A stretch of DNA of 12,974 nucleotides, from NCBI GenBank assembly GCA_964444795.1, contig CAYUIQ010000246.1, forward strand, positions 1 to 12,974, in the 5' to 3' direction. Positions within the stretch are counted from its first letter, which is position 1. The number at the start of each line of letters is the position of its first letter. A program made the position numbers and the translations under genes. The notes under the pieces were generated by a model. The model worked only from the letters and a program-made list of their open reading frames with translations, was not told where the DNA came from and ran no database searches. The stretch is from JABMRP01 sp964444795 (GTDB taxonomy: Bacteria > Planctomycetota > Planctomycetia > Pirellulales > Thermoguttaceae). Shown piece after piece: positions 7,101-12,974 of this stretch.

Positions 7101-7294
7101 CCCGCTACAAGCTGATCTTCGACCGTCCGTCGGGAACCTACCTCTTGTTCGATCTCAAGGAAGATCCCGAGGAGATGGTCAATCTGACCGACGATCGGCC
7201 CGAGTTGCTCGAAGAGATGCTGGGGCGTCTCGCCAAGCTGCTCCAGCGGCATCCGTCCGTTGCCGGGGGCGTCTTCCCGGAGGAAGGCGGGTAG
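4154..7294 (+). CDS. Polytopic membrane enzyme with LtaS-like sulfatase-fold (alkaline phosphatase superfamily) domain
   Basis: 1046 residues from ATG 4154. Longer versions of the frame run into the palindromic repeat and are rejected. Residues 14-530 hold about 11-12 membrane helices (near 14-36, 66-86, 117-134, 152-176, 195-215, 247-270, 290-310, 317-341, 378-396, 405-428, 441-463, 509-529). A short aspartate-rich loop (D562-x-D-x-D-G) follows, then a sulfatase-fold domain from about 615 to 1040. Its motifs are 'PNLMILYLEGI' (E622), 'YPSTWDSW' (T667), 'FNDTHFPW' (H790) and 'FVGDHG' (D865, H866). The formylglycine CxPSR signature is absent. Glu, Thr and Asp-His match the metal ligands and threonine nucleophile known for lipoteichoic-acid synthase, so a phospho-group transferase or phosphodiesterase acting outside the membrane on lipid or envelope glycan is more likely than a sulfatase. 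The ~500-residue membrane part is far larger than the five-helix part of LtaS. Substrate is unknown. Confidence 0.82.
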   Translation: MKQRFSWLPSSLSFWHLVSVIWLLVVVILGALTSFRAVKNSGMAQLFQLDDVPLLWYLKINYGTFVWSGVALGVLFLVAIVAVRRRLLGGNGPLDGQPPLDGQPLNSDSPKTAHGMWLLICVAMFLGIGLIECRYHFAPDTGRLDVSSAEPMAWALVALVAVIAWLLTCVIPVATGELNSPDRANPGGRSPLGTRLGVTYLLGAASVLIYAIWEHREFWNPDANGGYIYAPFFREGEAADADVILYSTSILFATIIALIGVVGHVSLWLASRSGRRTKSPMTVVDCRRQALLAAMLWTATLGVPWQIKILGEINAEKGWILPALLLVFCLAALWPMAIVSSLMLKRDFDLACQAGRAKKGAAASNDYPRRSELAFWTLLLFPVYPYIRWLGGWTARWRYLFLMGTAAVMIGSLTWLFIWLEYLFDFDDWRGMLETAQFPFMRVMMSLLGAYFTYLVGRSVWVRLGIWSRRLRRNSDPAANDGAPLSPEGREARREFPAPTRGARLAGRSARATVSLLVLAALVGASWPFWGWQGMSKNVFARTFEFSRRHEFELLFLHWFFDFDRDGYSSVLHGADPDDFDRYMIPGYTTPIEPKEMPHDRFEIQHADRAREFPNLMILYLEGIVPRAISAYGQRKLPDGLQATRHIDSVAAEGTIFRQARCIYPSTWDSWVAVNSGRFMRTISLDVSLSYKGRYTRFNNMYRVLRLAGVDRWCHADTNPYYTLSVPDDFHAPDDPPWQHGEQFDSNVTGEEFDRGVTRGDKRAQRIVDFLDDVKPGEKFFLCEHFNDTHFPWERTPLERARELGFPNGIRPYEADARLPNGQKHDRISRYYHTITRTDAQIGRILDKLKERGLYDNTMIIFVGDHGCQWWEHEHCYYVAHLYEQCIRIPMIVRIPGVPSGGICDEPVLQTDLLATVMEWAGVVQADPSEEYPLNSNSLLPLMQARASGSTGDERVRALVDRLWNRDVILLTHYDMFGVLHNARYKLIFDRPSGTYLLFDLKEDPEEMVNLTDDRPELLEEMLGRLAKLLQRHPSVAGGVFPEEGG
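4431..4466 (+). repeat. 18-base tandem duplication inside the membrane enzyme gene
   Basis: Two copies of an 18-base unit (4431-4448 and 4449-4466, 17 of 18 identical) encode a duplicated 'PLDGQP' in the loop between membrane helices 2 and 3. It keeps the frame and looks like a recent slippage duplication in a tolerant loop. Confidence 0.85.
5553..5662. repeat. Cluster of short palindromes within coding sequence
   Basis: Several inverted repeats lie close together: GTCGG/CCGAC (5556-5560 with 5577-5581), CGGAG-G-CTCCG (5558-5568), GGGCC-GCGA-GGCCC (5617-5630, with a GNRA-type loop) and AGCCCC/GGGGCT (5644-5649 with 5657-5662). They encode a low-complexity Arg/Pro/Ala-rich loop between the last two membrane helices of the large enzyme. 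This may be a repeat element captured in frame; origin is inferred, the palindromes are seen. Confidence 0.5.
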
Positions 7295-7303
7295 TGCGGT
7301 GGC

Positions 7304-7324
7304 GGGCCGGCGCTGCGCTGGCCC
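7304..7324. terminator. GC-rich hairpin between convergent genes (possible bidirectional terminator or palindromic repeat)
   Basis: GGGCCGGCGC (7304-7313) and GCGCTGGCCC (7315-7324) form a stem with one G-U pair; allowing a three-base loop leaves nine pairs. It sits 10 bases after the membrane-enzyme stop and 35 bases from the Maf stop on the other strand, where a shared terminator would be placed. There is no T-tract on either side, so an intrinsic terminator is not proven. The sequence also resembles planctomycete intergenic palindromes, from memory. Confidence 0.5.
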
Positions 7325-7358
7325 CATCCTACAAGGCTGAATCCGTGCGAATTAAGCT

Positions 7359-7934
7359 TCAGTAACCCGCCAACATCCGCTCGAATAGTTCCATCGGCAA
7401 TCCGACGACGTTGGATGGGCTGCCTTGCACGACGTGGACCCAACCGATGCGATCTTGATAGCCGAAGGCGCCGGCCTTACCCTTCCACTGCCCGCCGGCC
7501 AGATAAGCGTTGAGCAACTCGTCGTCCAGCCGGTCCATGCGTAGCGTGGTGACGTCGACTTGAACGTTCGGTCGGCCGTCGGGCACTGGCCACAGACACA
7601 GCCCGCTGTAGACGCGATGGCGCCGTCCGCTGAGCGTCTCAAGCATCGCCCGGGCGTGATTCTCGTCGTCCGGCTTGCCGAGAATCTCTCCGTCGCACTC
7701 GGCTACCGTATCACAGCCGACAACCAATCCGGCGGCGATTCGGCGCGCCACGTCGGCGGCCTTTTGATGTGCCTGACGTGCCACGAACTCGCCCGGGCTC
7801 TCCCCCTTATGGCGTTGTCCTTCGCTGCCCTCGCCGGGCGGAACCACCTCGAACTCGTATCCGGCGGCGGCCAGGAGTTGCCGGCGGCGAGGAGATTGAC
7901 TTGCCAAGACGAGTTTCAACGGGCGGGTGGGCAT
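7359..7934 (-). CDS. maf: Maf family nucleoside triphosphate pyrophosphatase
   Basis: 191 residues, the standard length of Maf proteins. All family landmarks are present: 'LASQSPRRRQLL' (10-21), the E45/R53/K58 region, 'GCDTV' with the metal/catalytic Asp75, 'LGKP' (85-88), 'LSGRRHRVYSG' (101-111), 'WKGKAGAFGYQ' (150-160) and 'SPSNVVGLP' near the C-terminus. Maf enzymes split off pyrophosphate from non-canonical or surplus nucleotides in the cytoplasm, a house-cleaning role once described as septum inhibition. The 'KAGAFGYQ' segment resembles the dTTP/UTP-cleaving YhdE subgroup more than the YceF (m7GTP) subgroup; this is inferred from motif likeness. ATG at 7934 is preferred to the GTG one codon earlier (7937); neither has a strong SD. 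It is divergent from the pseudouridine synthase gene and convergent with the membrane enzyme gene. Confidence 0.95.
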   Translation of the reverse strand: MPTRPLKLVLASQSPRRRQLLAAAGYEFEVVPPGEGSEGQRHKGESPGEFVARQAHQKAADVARRIAAGLVVGCDTVAECDGEILGKPDDENHARAMLETLSGRRHRVYSGLCLWPVPDGRPNVQVDVTTLRMDRLDDELLNAYLAGGQWKGKAGAFGYQDRIGWVHVVQGSPSNVVGLPMELFERMLAGY

Positions 7935-8007
7935 CACGAAGTTTTCCGGATGGGGGGTCGGGGTAACGCCTCATCGGCGCGAGGTGTACTTGATACGACG
8001 GACATTG

Positions 8008-8013
8008 TAAAAT
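8008..8013 (+). promoter_or_regulatory. Candidate -10 element in the maf / pseudouridine-synthase divergent region
   Basis: TAAAAT (5/6 of TATAAT) lies 33 bases before the pseudouridine synthase start, in the only AT-rich patch of the 111-base divergent gap (7935-8045). No good -35 is found at 16-18 bases; TTGATA at 7990-7995 is only 12 bases away. The reverse strand of the same patch reads TACAAT, so overlapping divergent promoters are possible. Confidence 0.3.
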
Positions 8014-8045
8014 ACGTGTTTGCTCCGGGATACCCTGACTCGCCC

Positions 8046-8726
8046 ATGGACGATAGCCCGCTCGAAATACTGTACGAAGACAACCATCTGCTGGCCGTGG
8101 TCAAACCGGCGGGGCTTGCCACGATGGGCACACCCGGCGGCACCCCGACCTTGCTGGACGTGGCGCGTCGATACATCAAGCAGCAATACGATAAACCGGG
8201 CAATGTTTATCTGGGCGTGGTGAGCCGGCTCGACGCGCCGACCACGGGCGTTGTCCTCTTGGCCCGGACCTCCAAAGCGGCCCGCCGACTTACCGAACAG
8301 TTTCGCGAGCGGACGGTGCGGAAATCCTATCGCGTGTTGGTCGAGGGCGCGATCCGCCAGCTTAAGGGAGAATGCGTGGACTGGGTCGCCCCCGACAAGC
8401 GGCACCGGCGAATGCGGATTGTCGGCCGCACGCTCCCCGATGCCAAGGAAGCCCGGCTTGCCTACCGGCGGTTGTCGGTGGTCGAGGGCAATTCGCTGTT
8501 GGAGGTCGACTTGCTGACCGGGCGGAAGCACCAGATACGCCTCCAGATGGCTCACGCTGGCCACCCCGTGGTGGGTGATCGGAAGTATGGAAGCGTGATT
8601 CAGTTTCCGGCCGGCATCGCCCTGCACGCACACCGCCTGATCGTACTCCATCCGGTCGAAAAAACGCCAGTCGAATTGGTGGCCCCAATCCCGGAAGCAT
8701 GGGGGGGCTTTGGAATCCGGGCGTAG
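8046..8726 (+). CDS. RluA-family RNA pseudouridine synthase
   Basis: 226 residues from ATG 8046. The frame is open further upstream, but only as antisense to maf, so that extension is rejected. Family motifs: 'ILYEDNHLLAVVKPAGL' (9-25), the catalytic motif 'SRLDAPTTGVVLLART' with Asp63 (the usual HRLD reads SRLD), 'TGRKHQIRLQMAHAGHPVVG' near residues 157-176 and 'ALHAHRL..LHP' near the end. It converts uridine to pseudouridine in rRNA or tRNA; which position cannot be told from sequence alone. The short length and lack of an N-terminal S4 domain resemble RluA/TruC-type members rather than RluC/RluD. It is divergent from maf and followed, 105 bases later, by the kinase gene in the same direction. 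Confidence 0.92.
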   Translation: MDDSPLEILYEDNHLLAVVKPAGLATMGTPGGTPTLLDVARRYIKQQYDKPGNVYLGVVSRLDAPTTGVVLLARTSKAARRLTEQFRERTVRKSYRVLVEGAIRQLKGECVDWVAPDKRHRRMRIVGRTLPDAKEARLAYRRLSVVEGNSLLEVDLLTGRKHQIRLQMAHAGHPVVGDRKYGSVIQFPAGIALHAHRLIVLHPVEKTPVELVAPIPEAWGGFGIRA

Positions 8727-8744
8727 CTCGACGGGGGGCGAATC

Positions 8745-8774
8745 TTGGCGCCGGCACCCCCGGTGGGGTATCGT
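8745..8774 (+). promoter_or_regulatory. Weak promoter candidate upstream of the kinase
   Basis: TTGGCG (8745-8750) and TATCGT (8769-8774) are each 4/6 matches with an 18-base spacer, in the gap between the pseudouridine synthase and the kinase. Transcription would start about 50 bases before GTG 8832. A short hairpin (ACCCC-CGGT-GGGGT, 8756-8769) lies in the spacer. Only suggestive. Confidence 0.22.
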
Positions 8775-8831
8775 AACAGTAGCGACTTGGCTATCGAAGC
8801 GTTGTTTCGTGTCTCGAAGGATACCGATTGC

Positions 8832-10166
8832 GTGAGTACGACCAGCAAATCAGGATTCAGTTGGTGCGCGTTGGCTAGCGGTCTGTTGACCCAAGAGCAG
8901 GTCGACGAAGCCGTCGCGGCGCTGGCCGGTCCCGCGACGCCCCCGCCCCCGGGCGGACGTCCCTCGCTGCCTTCGCTGGCGGGCGATCAGCAGTTGGCCG
9001 ACAAACTGATGGAACTGGGACACCTCAACCGCTGGCAGGCCGAGCAGTTGATGGCCGGACGGACCAAGTTCAATCTCGGTCCCTATCAGATGATCGATTC
9101 GATCGGTCAGGGAGGGATGGGACAGGTCTTCAAGGCTAAGCACGAGATCCTCGGCCGGGTCGTGGCGGTGAAGGTGCTGCCGCGGAGCGAATCGACGCCC
9201 GAGGCCGTGGCCAATTTTACCCGTGAGATCAAGGCTCAGGCCAAGCTCGACCATGCGCATCTGGTTGCGGCGGTCGACGCGGGCCACGACGGCAACGTGC
9301 ATTTTCTGGTGACTGAATACGTGCCGGGGACCGATCTGCACAAGTACGTTCGTCAGCACGGGGCCTTGGACATGAAGACGGCGGCGACCATCATTTCCGA
9401 TGCCGCCCGTGGACTGCAATACGCCCATGAAGAAGGCCTGATTCATCGCGACGTAAAGCCCGGCAACGTGTTGGTCACGCCGGAAGGCCGGGCCAAGCTT
9501 TCCGACCTGGGACTGGCCGGTCCGCTGGTCGGCGACGCGGAAAACGATCCGCGATTCGGCAAGATCGTGGGCACCGCCGACTACCTCTCGCCCGACCACA
9601 TCGATGCCCCCTGGAATCCGACCCCGGCGTGGGACATCTACTCGCTCGGGTGTACGCTCTACTACGCGGTTACCCGCAAAGTACCGTTTCCCGGCGGCTC
9701 GACGCGCGACAAGGCCGAGGCCCATCGCAAACTTCAGCCGCTGGCTCCACGGCGATTGAACGCCGGCTTGAGTGATGAATTTGCCGAAGTACTGCACGCC
9801 ATGATGGCCAAGGAGCCGGCCGAGCGAATCGCCTCGGCGGCCGAGGTGGTCGAGCGATTGGCGCCCTGGACGGGCCAGAGCGCAGCGATGCCCGCCGAAT
9901 CGCTGCCGACACGCCCCGGCGGCAGGAAGCTGGCCGATACGAAACTGGGATTTCCCGAGCTATCCGACGCAACGCCGAAAGAGGCGGTGATTCCCATGGC
10001 CGAGCCGCCCACCGCCCGCCATCCGGCTTCGCAAGACGATTCGGTCGAGGAGATCGAGGACGACCTGCCGCCGCTGTTGCATCCGGTCGTGGTGCTGGTG
10101 TTGGCTCCCCTGGCCTTCTCCATCACGATGGTGATCTTGGGCATGCTCTTGAAATCGGCCTGGTAG
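8832..10166 (+). CDS. Tail-anchored Ser/Thr protein kinase (Pkn/Hanks type)
   Basis: 444 residues from GTG 8832; an AAGGA at 8817-8821 is a modest SD ten bases upstream, and the only earlier start is a TTG at 8745. Residues ~10-80 form the short N-terminal domain common in planctomycete kinases ('GLLTQEQVDEAVAAL', then 'HLNRWQAEQLMAGR'). The kinase domain runs ~85-345: glycine loop 'GQGGMG' (92-97), Lys114 in 'VAVKVL', αC Glu in 'FTREIKAQAKLDH', catalytic 'HRDVKPGN' (Asp207), metal-binding 'DLG' (Asp225) and 'YLSPDH' in place of APE (Asp255). All catalytic residues are present, so it should be active. A Pro/Ala/acidic linker leads to a single membrane helix (~417-440) only a few residues from the C-terminus, with no extracytoplasmic sensor domain. 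Input may come through the N-terminal domain or partners. Substrates are unknown. Confidence 0.94.
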   Translation: MSTTSKSGFSWCALASGLLTQEQVDEAVAALAGPATPPPPGGRPSLPSLAGDQQLADKLMELGHLNRWQAEQLMAGRTKFNLGPYQMIDSIGQGGMGQVFKAKHEILGRVVAVKVLPRSESTPEAVANFTREIKAQAKLDHAHLVAAVDAGHDGNVHFLVTEYVPGTDLHKYVRQHGALDMKTAATIISDAARGLQYAHEEGLIHRDVKPGNVLVTPEGRAKLSDLGLAGPLVGDAENDPRFGKIVGTADYLSPDHIDAPWNPTPAWDIYSLGCTLYYAVTRKVPFPGGSTRDKAEAHRKLQPLAPRRLNAGLSDEFAEVLHAMMAKEPAERIASAAEVVERLAPWTGQSAAMPAESLPTRPGGRKLADTKLGFPELSDATPKEAVIPMAEPPTARHPASQDDSVEEIEDDLPPLLHPVVVLVLAPLAFSITMVILGMLLKSAW

Positions 10167-10191
10167 CCAGGCACGAATCAACCGGGGCCGC

Positions 10192-11637
10192 CTACTGCGA
10201 CCCCTCGGCGGCGCGGATCGCGTCGGCCAACTGCTGGATCGGATCCGGTCGGGGATTGAGGTGCTTTTTCAGAAGCGATTCGGTCTGGGCGAACATCGCG
10301 TCGATCTTGCCCTGGATTGCCGGATCGTTGGAGGTGGGCTTCTCCTCATCGAGTTGGCGTGCCAAGCCGCGCAGTTCGCTGAGCAGATCCAAAGCCTTAT
10401 CGAGTTCACCCTGCTTGCGATACGAGTGGGCCCGCGCGAGCAGAACCTCGCGTTGGGCAACCAGGTCGATGAGTCGCGATTGCAGGCGTTTCGTCCGTCC
10501 TTCGGCCTCCAGACGGACATCGTCGTCGGCAATCAGGGCCTCGGCCGTCGGGTCCAATCCCGGGACCACGGGGAGCCGGGCGAGCAATTCCCGGCCGCTC
10601 TTGACCAACACAATGCAAACACCCTGATCGGCCGGCTCCAGCGCGATGCTTCCATGCCGATCGGTGTACCCGAGATGCTCGGTCTTTTTGGAGCCGGGTA
10701 ATTGGGTGAAGACATCGTATCCGGCCAGGGGCTTCTCGCGGTCGGTTCGCGAATGGAGCGCCAGCCGAGTCGTACCCCGAGGTGGAATGACCGCCAGGGC
10801 CAGTTGCTCGACCCGGCCGCGTCGACGACCGCTGAGCGGACTGCGAATTCCACTAACCAGCGTACAGTCTCTTCGGGCGGGCGCCGCCGGATCGGCTGGC
10901 TCGGCAAGGAGAAACGTCCAGGGGACGGGCCGAACGTCGAAGAAGGTGGCCGGGTTGGTGCGCGCGTCGCGGAAGGTTCCGTCGCCGTGGTTGTAACGCG
11001 TCAGCGGACGAAAGACGTCGCCGGCGCCGATCAACTCCAATTCCTGATCTCGCAACGGCAAGGCCGCCCCTTTGAGCCGCAACACGACACTCTGCTTCGT
11101 GCTCTCCACGAGTGCCAGGGGGGCAAATGCCGCCACGAGCGTTTCGAACGCCACGTCGCAGAGCTTGCTCGACTGACGCGCCCGTTGGGCCACCGGCGCA
11201 TTCCACGTATGCGTGTGCATGTCCAACTCGCGCGACGTGACCAGGAATCCCACGTCGGCGGGTACGACGGTCAACACAAACCACTTATCGGACTTCAACG
11301 CCCAAGGCGGAATCGAAGCGTCGTCGAGTGTCCCTTGGGCCGAGAGGAGTTCGTGTCGCAAGACAGGTTCCGCGCACGTCACTTCCAGTCGCCACGGCGC
11401 GCCAATGAACGACTCGGCGCGCTCGGTCAGGCCCCCGCGGAGTTCCGACTCCAGGCTTGCCGGCCACTCGGCGCGCGCCGCCACAGCGACGGTGACGCGG
11501 ACCCGATAGGGCGCGAGTTCCCAGACCGACTGTGCCGGGGTCCATGCGGGAAAGGCCAAAACGGTCGCCGCGGCGACGAGGAGCACGCGGCTCCGCCGGA
11601 TCGTATGGCGCGGGTTACGGTGGAGGTTGCGGTTCAT
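10192..11637 (-). CDS. Secreted protein of unknown function, coupled to the solute-binding protein
   Basis: 481 residues from the ATG at 11637, which overlaps the stop of the upstream gene by four bases (ATGA). The longer open frame upstream overlaps that gene and is rejected. Residues 1-35 are a signal peptide: basic start, hydrophobic 'VLLVAAATVLAF', and cleavage near 'TPA|QS'. The mature part begins 'WELAPYRVRVTVAV'; its middle region (~60-350) looks like a mixed β-rich fold with no family I recognise. A segment 'LGYTDRHGSIAL' followed by '..LLARLPVVPGL' (~330-375) has the look of a regulatory β-sandwich. The C-terminal ~100 residues are helical, with one TPR-like 'YRKQGELDKALDLLSEL' unit and charged helices. 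No catalytic motif was found. Coupling suggests it works with the solute-binding protein in the periplasm. It converges with the kinase gene, 25 bases apart. Confidence 0.85.
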   Translation of the reverse strand: MNRNLHRNPRHTIRRSRVLLVAAATVLAFPAWTPAQSVWELAPYRVRVTVAVAARAEWPASLESELRGGLTERAESFIGAPWRLEVTCAEPVLRHELLSAQGTLDDASIPPWALKSDKWFVLTVVPADVGFLVTSRELDMHTHTWNAPVAQRARQSSKLCDVAFETLVAAFAPLALVESTKQSVVLRLKGAALPLRDQELELIGAGDVFRPLTRYNHGDGTFRDARTNPATFFDVRPVPWTFLLAEPADPAAPARRDCTLVSGIRSPLSGRRRGRVEQLALAVIPPRGTTRLALHSRTDREKPLAGYDVFTQLPGSKKTEHLGYTDRHGSIALEPADQGVCIVLVKSGRELLARLPVVPGLDPTAEALIADDDVRLEAEGRTKRLQSRLIDLVAQREVLLARAHSYRKQGELDKALDLLSELRGLARQLDEEKPTSNDPAIQGKIDAMFAQTESLLKKHLNPRPDPIQQLADAIRAAEGSQ

Positions 11638-12974
11638 GGCTGCCGGGTCGCGAAACGATAGGAACGGAAGGACAGTTGCCATTGCTCGATATTCTGATAG
11701 GGCCAAACCAGCGAGGTCCCCATGCCCCCCAGGTCCTCGCGCCGGGCAAAATGATCGGTAAGCTGCCACAGCGGGATGATCGTTACCTCGTCGTGCGTGA
11801 TGCGGTGGATCCGCTGCAATTGCTTGCGCGCCGTTTGCCACTTCACCGTCTCGTCAAGCCGCCGCAGTGCCAGGCTCATATAGGAGCTGCACCGGCCGGT
11901 CGCTCCGCCGGGTCCGAGCAGACGCCGGGCATCGACCAGCGGCTCCCAAACGGCTAGTTCGGCGTAGACCAGATCGTAGCGATCGTCCGACACGCCCGAC
12001 TCGCCCGGCTCAAGCTCGTGTAGCTCGACATCGACACCGATCACGTGAAGCTGTCGCTTGATTGCCTTGCAGGCCATTCGGGCGACCTCGTGGGGCGGAT
12101 GAGCCAAGACCAGACTGGGCCGCGGCACCTGCGGCGGTTTCTTGTCTCCGCCGGCCGCGGGTTCCTCGGGTGCGGGCGCCTTGGGTGCGGGCGTTTCGGG
12201 TTGGAGGCCCTCTTTCTCGCGTCGTTGGGCTTCGGCCAGTTCCAGTTCTTTGCTGGCGATGGCGGCCAGGGCAATCGCCACGTGTGGTTCGAACGTCCGA
12301 GGCTCGATATTCTCGTCGTAAGCGTATCCGATGAGGTCGCCTCCGGAAACTCCCAGCGGAAACGGTCCGCTGACGACTTGGCAGCCGGGCAATTCGAGCC
12401 CGGCCGACAACTGCTTCCGGAGGATGGCCTCGCGATAGATGCCGTAGACCAGCGCCCGTCGAAACGTGCGGTTGGCCAACAACGGTTTGTTCGTATTGGG
12501 GATCAGACAGTGAATCCGCGGCACGGCGTAGGGTTCGACGGAGATCCCTTCGGCCCGCTTCAGTGTGGCGATGTCCCAGGGGTTGACGCGATCCAGCAGG
12601 TCGATCTCGCCGCGTCGCAAGGCGGCAATCGCGTCCTTTCCTCGGGCGAAATGACGCTCGACGATCTCACCCGGCTGGGTCGATCCGGCGGCGAAGTAAC
12701 GCGAGTTGGCCACGTAACAGGTTTCCCCGTCGCCGGAGCGGTCTTCGTCGACGTGAAAGGGGCCGTTGGGCGGTGGCGGAACGTCGGGATCGTATGGTTG
12801 GGAGTAGGGTATCAACAACGTTTGCAGCAGGGCGTCGGGGCGCAGGTGCCGGTGCCGCAATTGGACTTTGACGCCGTACACCTGATCGACCGATACGCTC
12901 TGGAGCAACTCGCGCCACGCGCTGCCCTCGGGAGGTCCACCGGGATCGGCCATCGCCAGCAAGCGACGAGAAAC
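11634..12974 (-). CDS. ABC-transporter solute-binding protein, family 5 (DppA/OppA type), N-terminus outside window
   Basis: The frame is open to the right edge, so about the last 447 residues are visible and the signal peptide is missing. Family 5 landmarks: 'NGPFHVDE' (the 'NGPY' motif), 'FARGKDAIAALRRGEIDLLD', 'LIPNTNKPLLANRTFRRALV' with following 'YGIYREAIL' (the conserved 'D.rvRqAl.yAiDReaI' motif), 'LHVIGVDVELHEL', and a C-terminal 'DEVTIIPLWQLTDHFAR' and 'GMGTSLVWPYQNIEQW'. Such proteins bind peptides, nickel or other small ligands in the periplasm. An unusual charged plus Pro/Ala/Glu-rich linker of ~50 residues interrupts the fold just before the second half of domain I. No permease or ATPase gene is visible; they would have to lie beyond the edge or elsewhere. 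It overlaps the next gene by ATGA, so both are co-translated. Confidence 0.88.
   Translation of the reverse strand, partial: VSRRLLAMADPGGPPEGSAWRELLQSVSVDQVYGVKVQLRHRHLRPDALLQTLLIPYSQPYDPDVPPPPNGPFHVDEDRSGDGETCYVANSRYFAAGSTQPGEIVERHFARGKDAIAALRRGEIDLLDRVNPWDIATLKRAEGISVEPYAVPRIHCLIPNTNKPLLANRTFRRALVYGIYREAILRKQLSAGLELPGCQVVSGPFPLGVSGGDLIGYAYDENIEPRTFEPHVAIALAAIASKELELAEAQRREKEGLQPETPAPKAPAPEEPAAGGDKKPPQVPRPSLVLAHPPHEVARMACKAIKRQLHVIGVDVELHELEPGESGVSDDRYDLVYAELAVWEPLVDARRLLGPGGATGRCSSYMSLALRRLDETVKWQTARKQLQRIHRITHDEVTIIPLWQLTDHFARREDLGGMGTSLVWPYQNIEQWQLSFRSYRFATRQP
12164..12193 (-). repeat. 15-base tandem repeat in the solute-binding protein linker
   Basis: Two adjacent 15-base units (12164-12178, 12179-12193) differ at one base and encode the repeated 'PAPKA/PAPEE' part of the Pro-rich linker. 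The unit keeps the frame, typical of flexible linkers that change length by slippage. Confidence 0.75.

Noticed and set aside
7560..8045. Long upstream extension of the pseudouridine synthase frame
   Set aside because: It runs antisense through most of maf, whose protein carries every family motif; RluA homology begins only after ATG 8046.
8756..8769. ACCCC-CGGT-GGGGT hairpin as terminator of the pseudouridine synthase gene
   Set aside because: Only five pairs and no T-tract; not enough to call a terminator.
10702..11661. 319-codon plus-strand open frame
   Set aside because: It is antisense to the secreted protein gene, Arg-rich and of low complexity, typical of a shadow frame in GC-rich DNA.
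11638..11841. N-terminal extension of the unknown secreted protein
   Set aside because: It overlaps the solute-binding protein coding region and would hide a clear signal peptide; the ATGA overlap start is better.

Overview
The window looks like chromosomal DNA of a GC-rich bacterium of the Planctomycetota, probably of the Pirellulales type. This is an inference from gene content, not from a marker gene. The pointers are a Ser/Thr kinase with the short 'WQAEQL' N-terminal domain, a leucine-rich-repeat protein with the tail typical of planctomycete LRR proteins, an ECF sigma factor grouped with an anti-sigma-like membrane protein and a secreted PDZ protein, a stand-alone UroD-like protein, sparse Shine-Dalgarno sites, and palindromic intergenic repeats. 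No tRNA, rRNA, CRISPR array, transposase or phage gene was seen, and no stretch over 200 bases lacks a gene.

Layout, plus strand, 1-4000: the 3' end of an LRR gene (2-841); a putative stress-signalling operon of ECF sigma factor (1033-1515), overlapping single-pass anti-sigma candidate (1512-2042) and exported PDZ protein (2086-2793); then a UroD-family gene (2924-3997) with its own good promoter and ribosome binding site. 4000-7300: a palindromic repeat, an extended -10 promoter and a very large polytopic membrane enzyme (4154-7294). Its extracytoplasmic sulfatase-fold domain carries an LtaS-like Glu/Thr/Asp-His set rather than a sulfatase formylglycine motif. 7300-8730: a hairpin between convergent genes, a Maf nucleotide pyrophosphatase on the minus strand (7359-7934) and a divergent RluA-type pseudouridine synthase (8046-8726). 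8830-10166: a tail-anchored Ser/Thr protein kinase. 10192-12974, minus strand: an ABC-transporter family 5 solute-binding protein, cut by the window edge, translationally coupled (ATGA) to a secreted protein of unknown function.

The genes do not form one pathway. The themes are envelope sensing and signalling (sigma/anti-sigma/PDZ, kinase, LRR), envelope modification (LtaS-like enzyme), peptide-type uptake or sensing (solute-binding protein plus partner), and housekeeping (Maf, pseudouridine synthase). The most promising points for new biology are the zinc-less anti-sigma/PDZ unit, the LtaS-like enzyme in a presumed Gram-negative lineage, and the coupled solute-binding-protein/unknown-protein pair.
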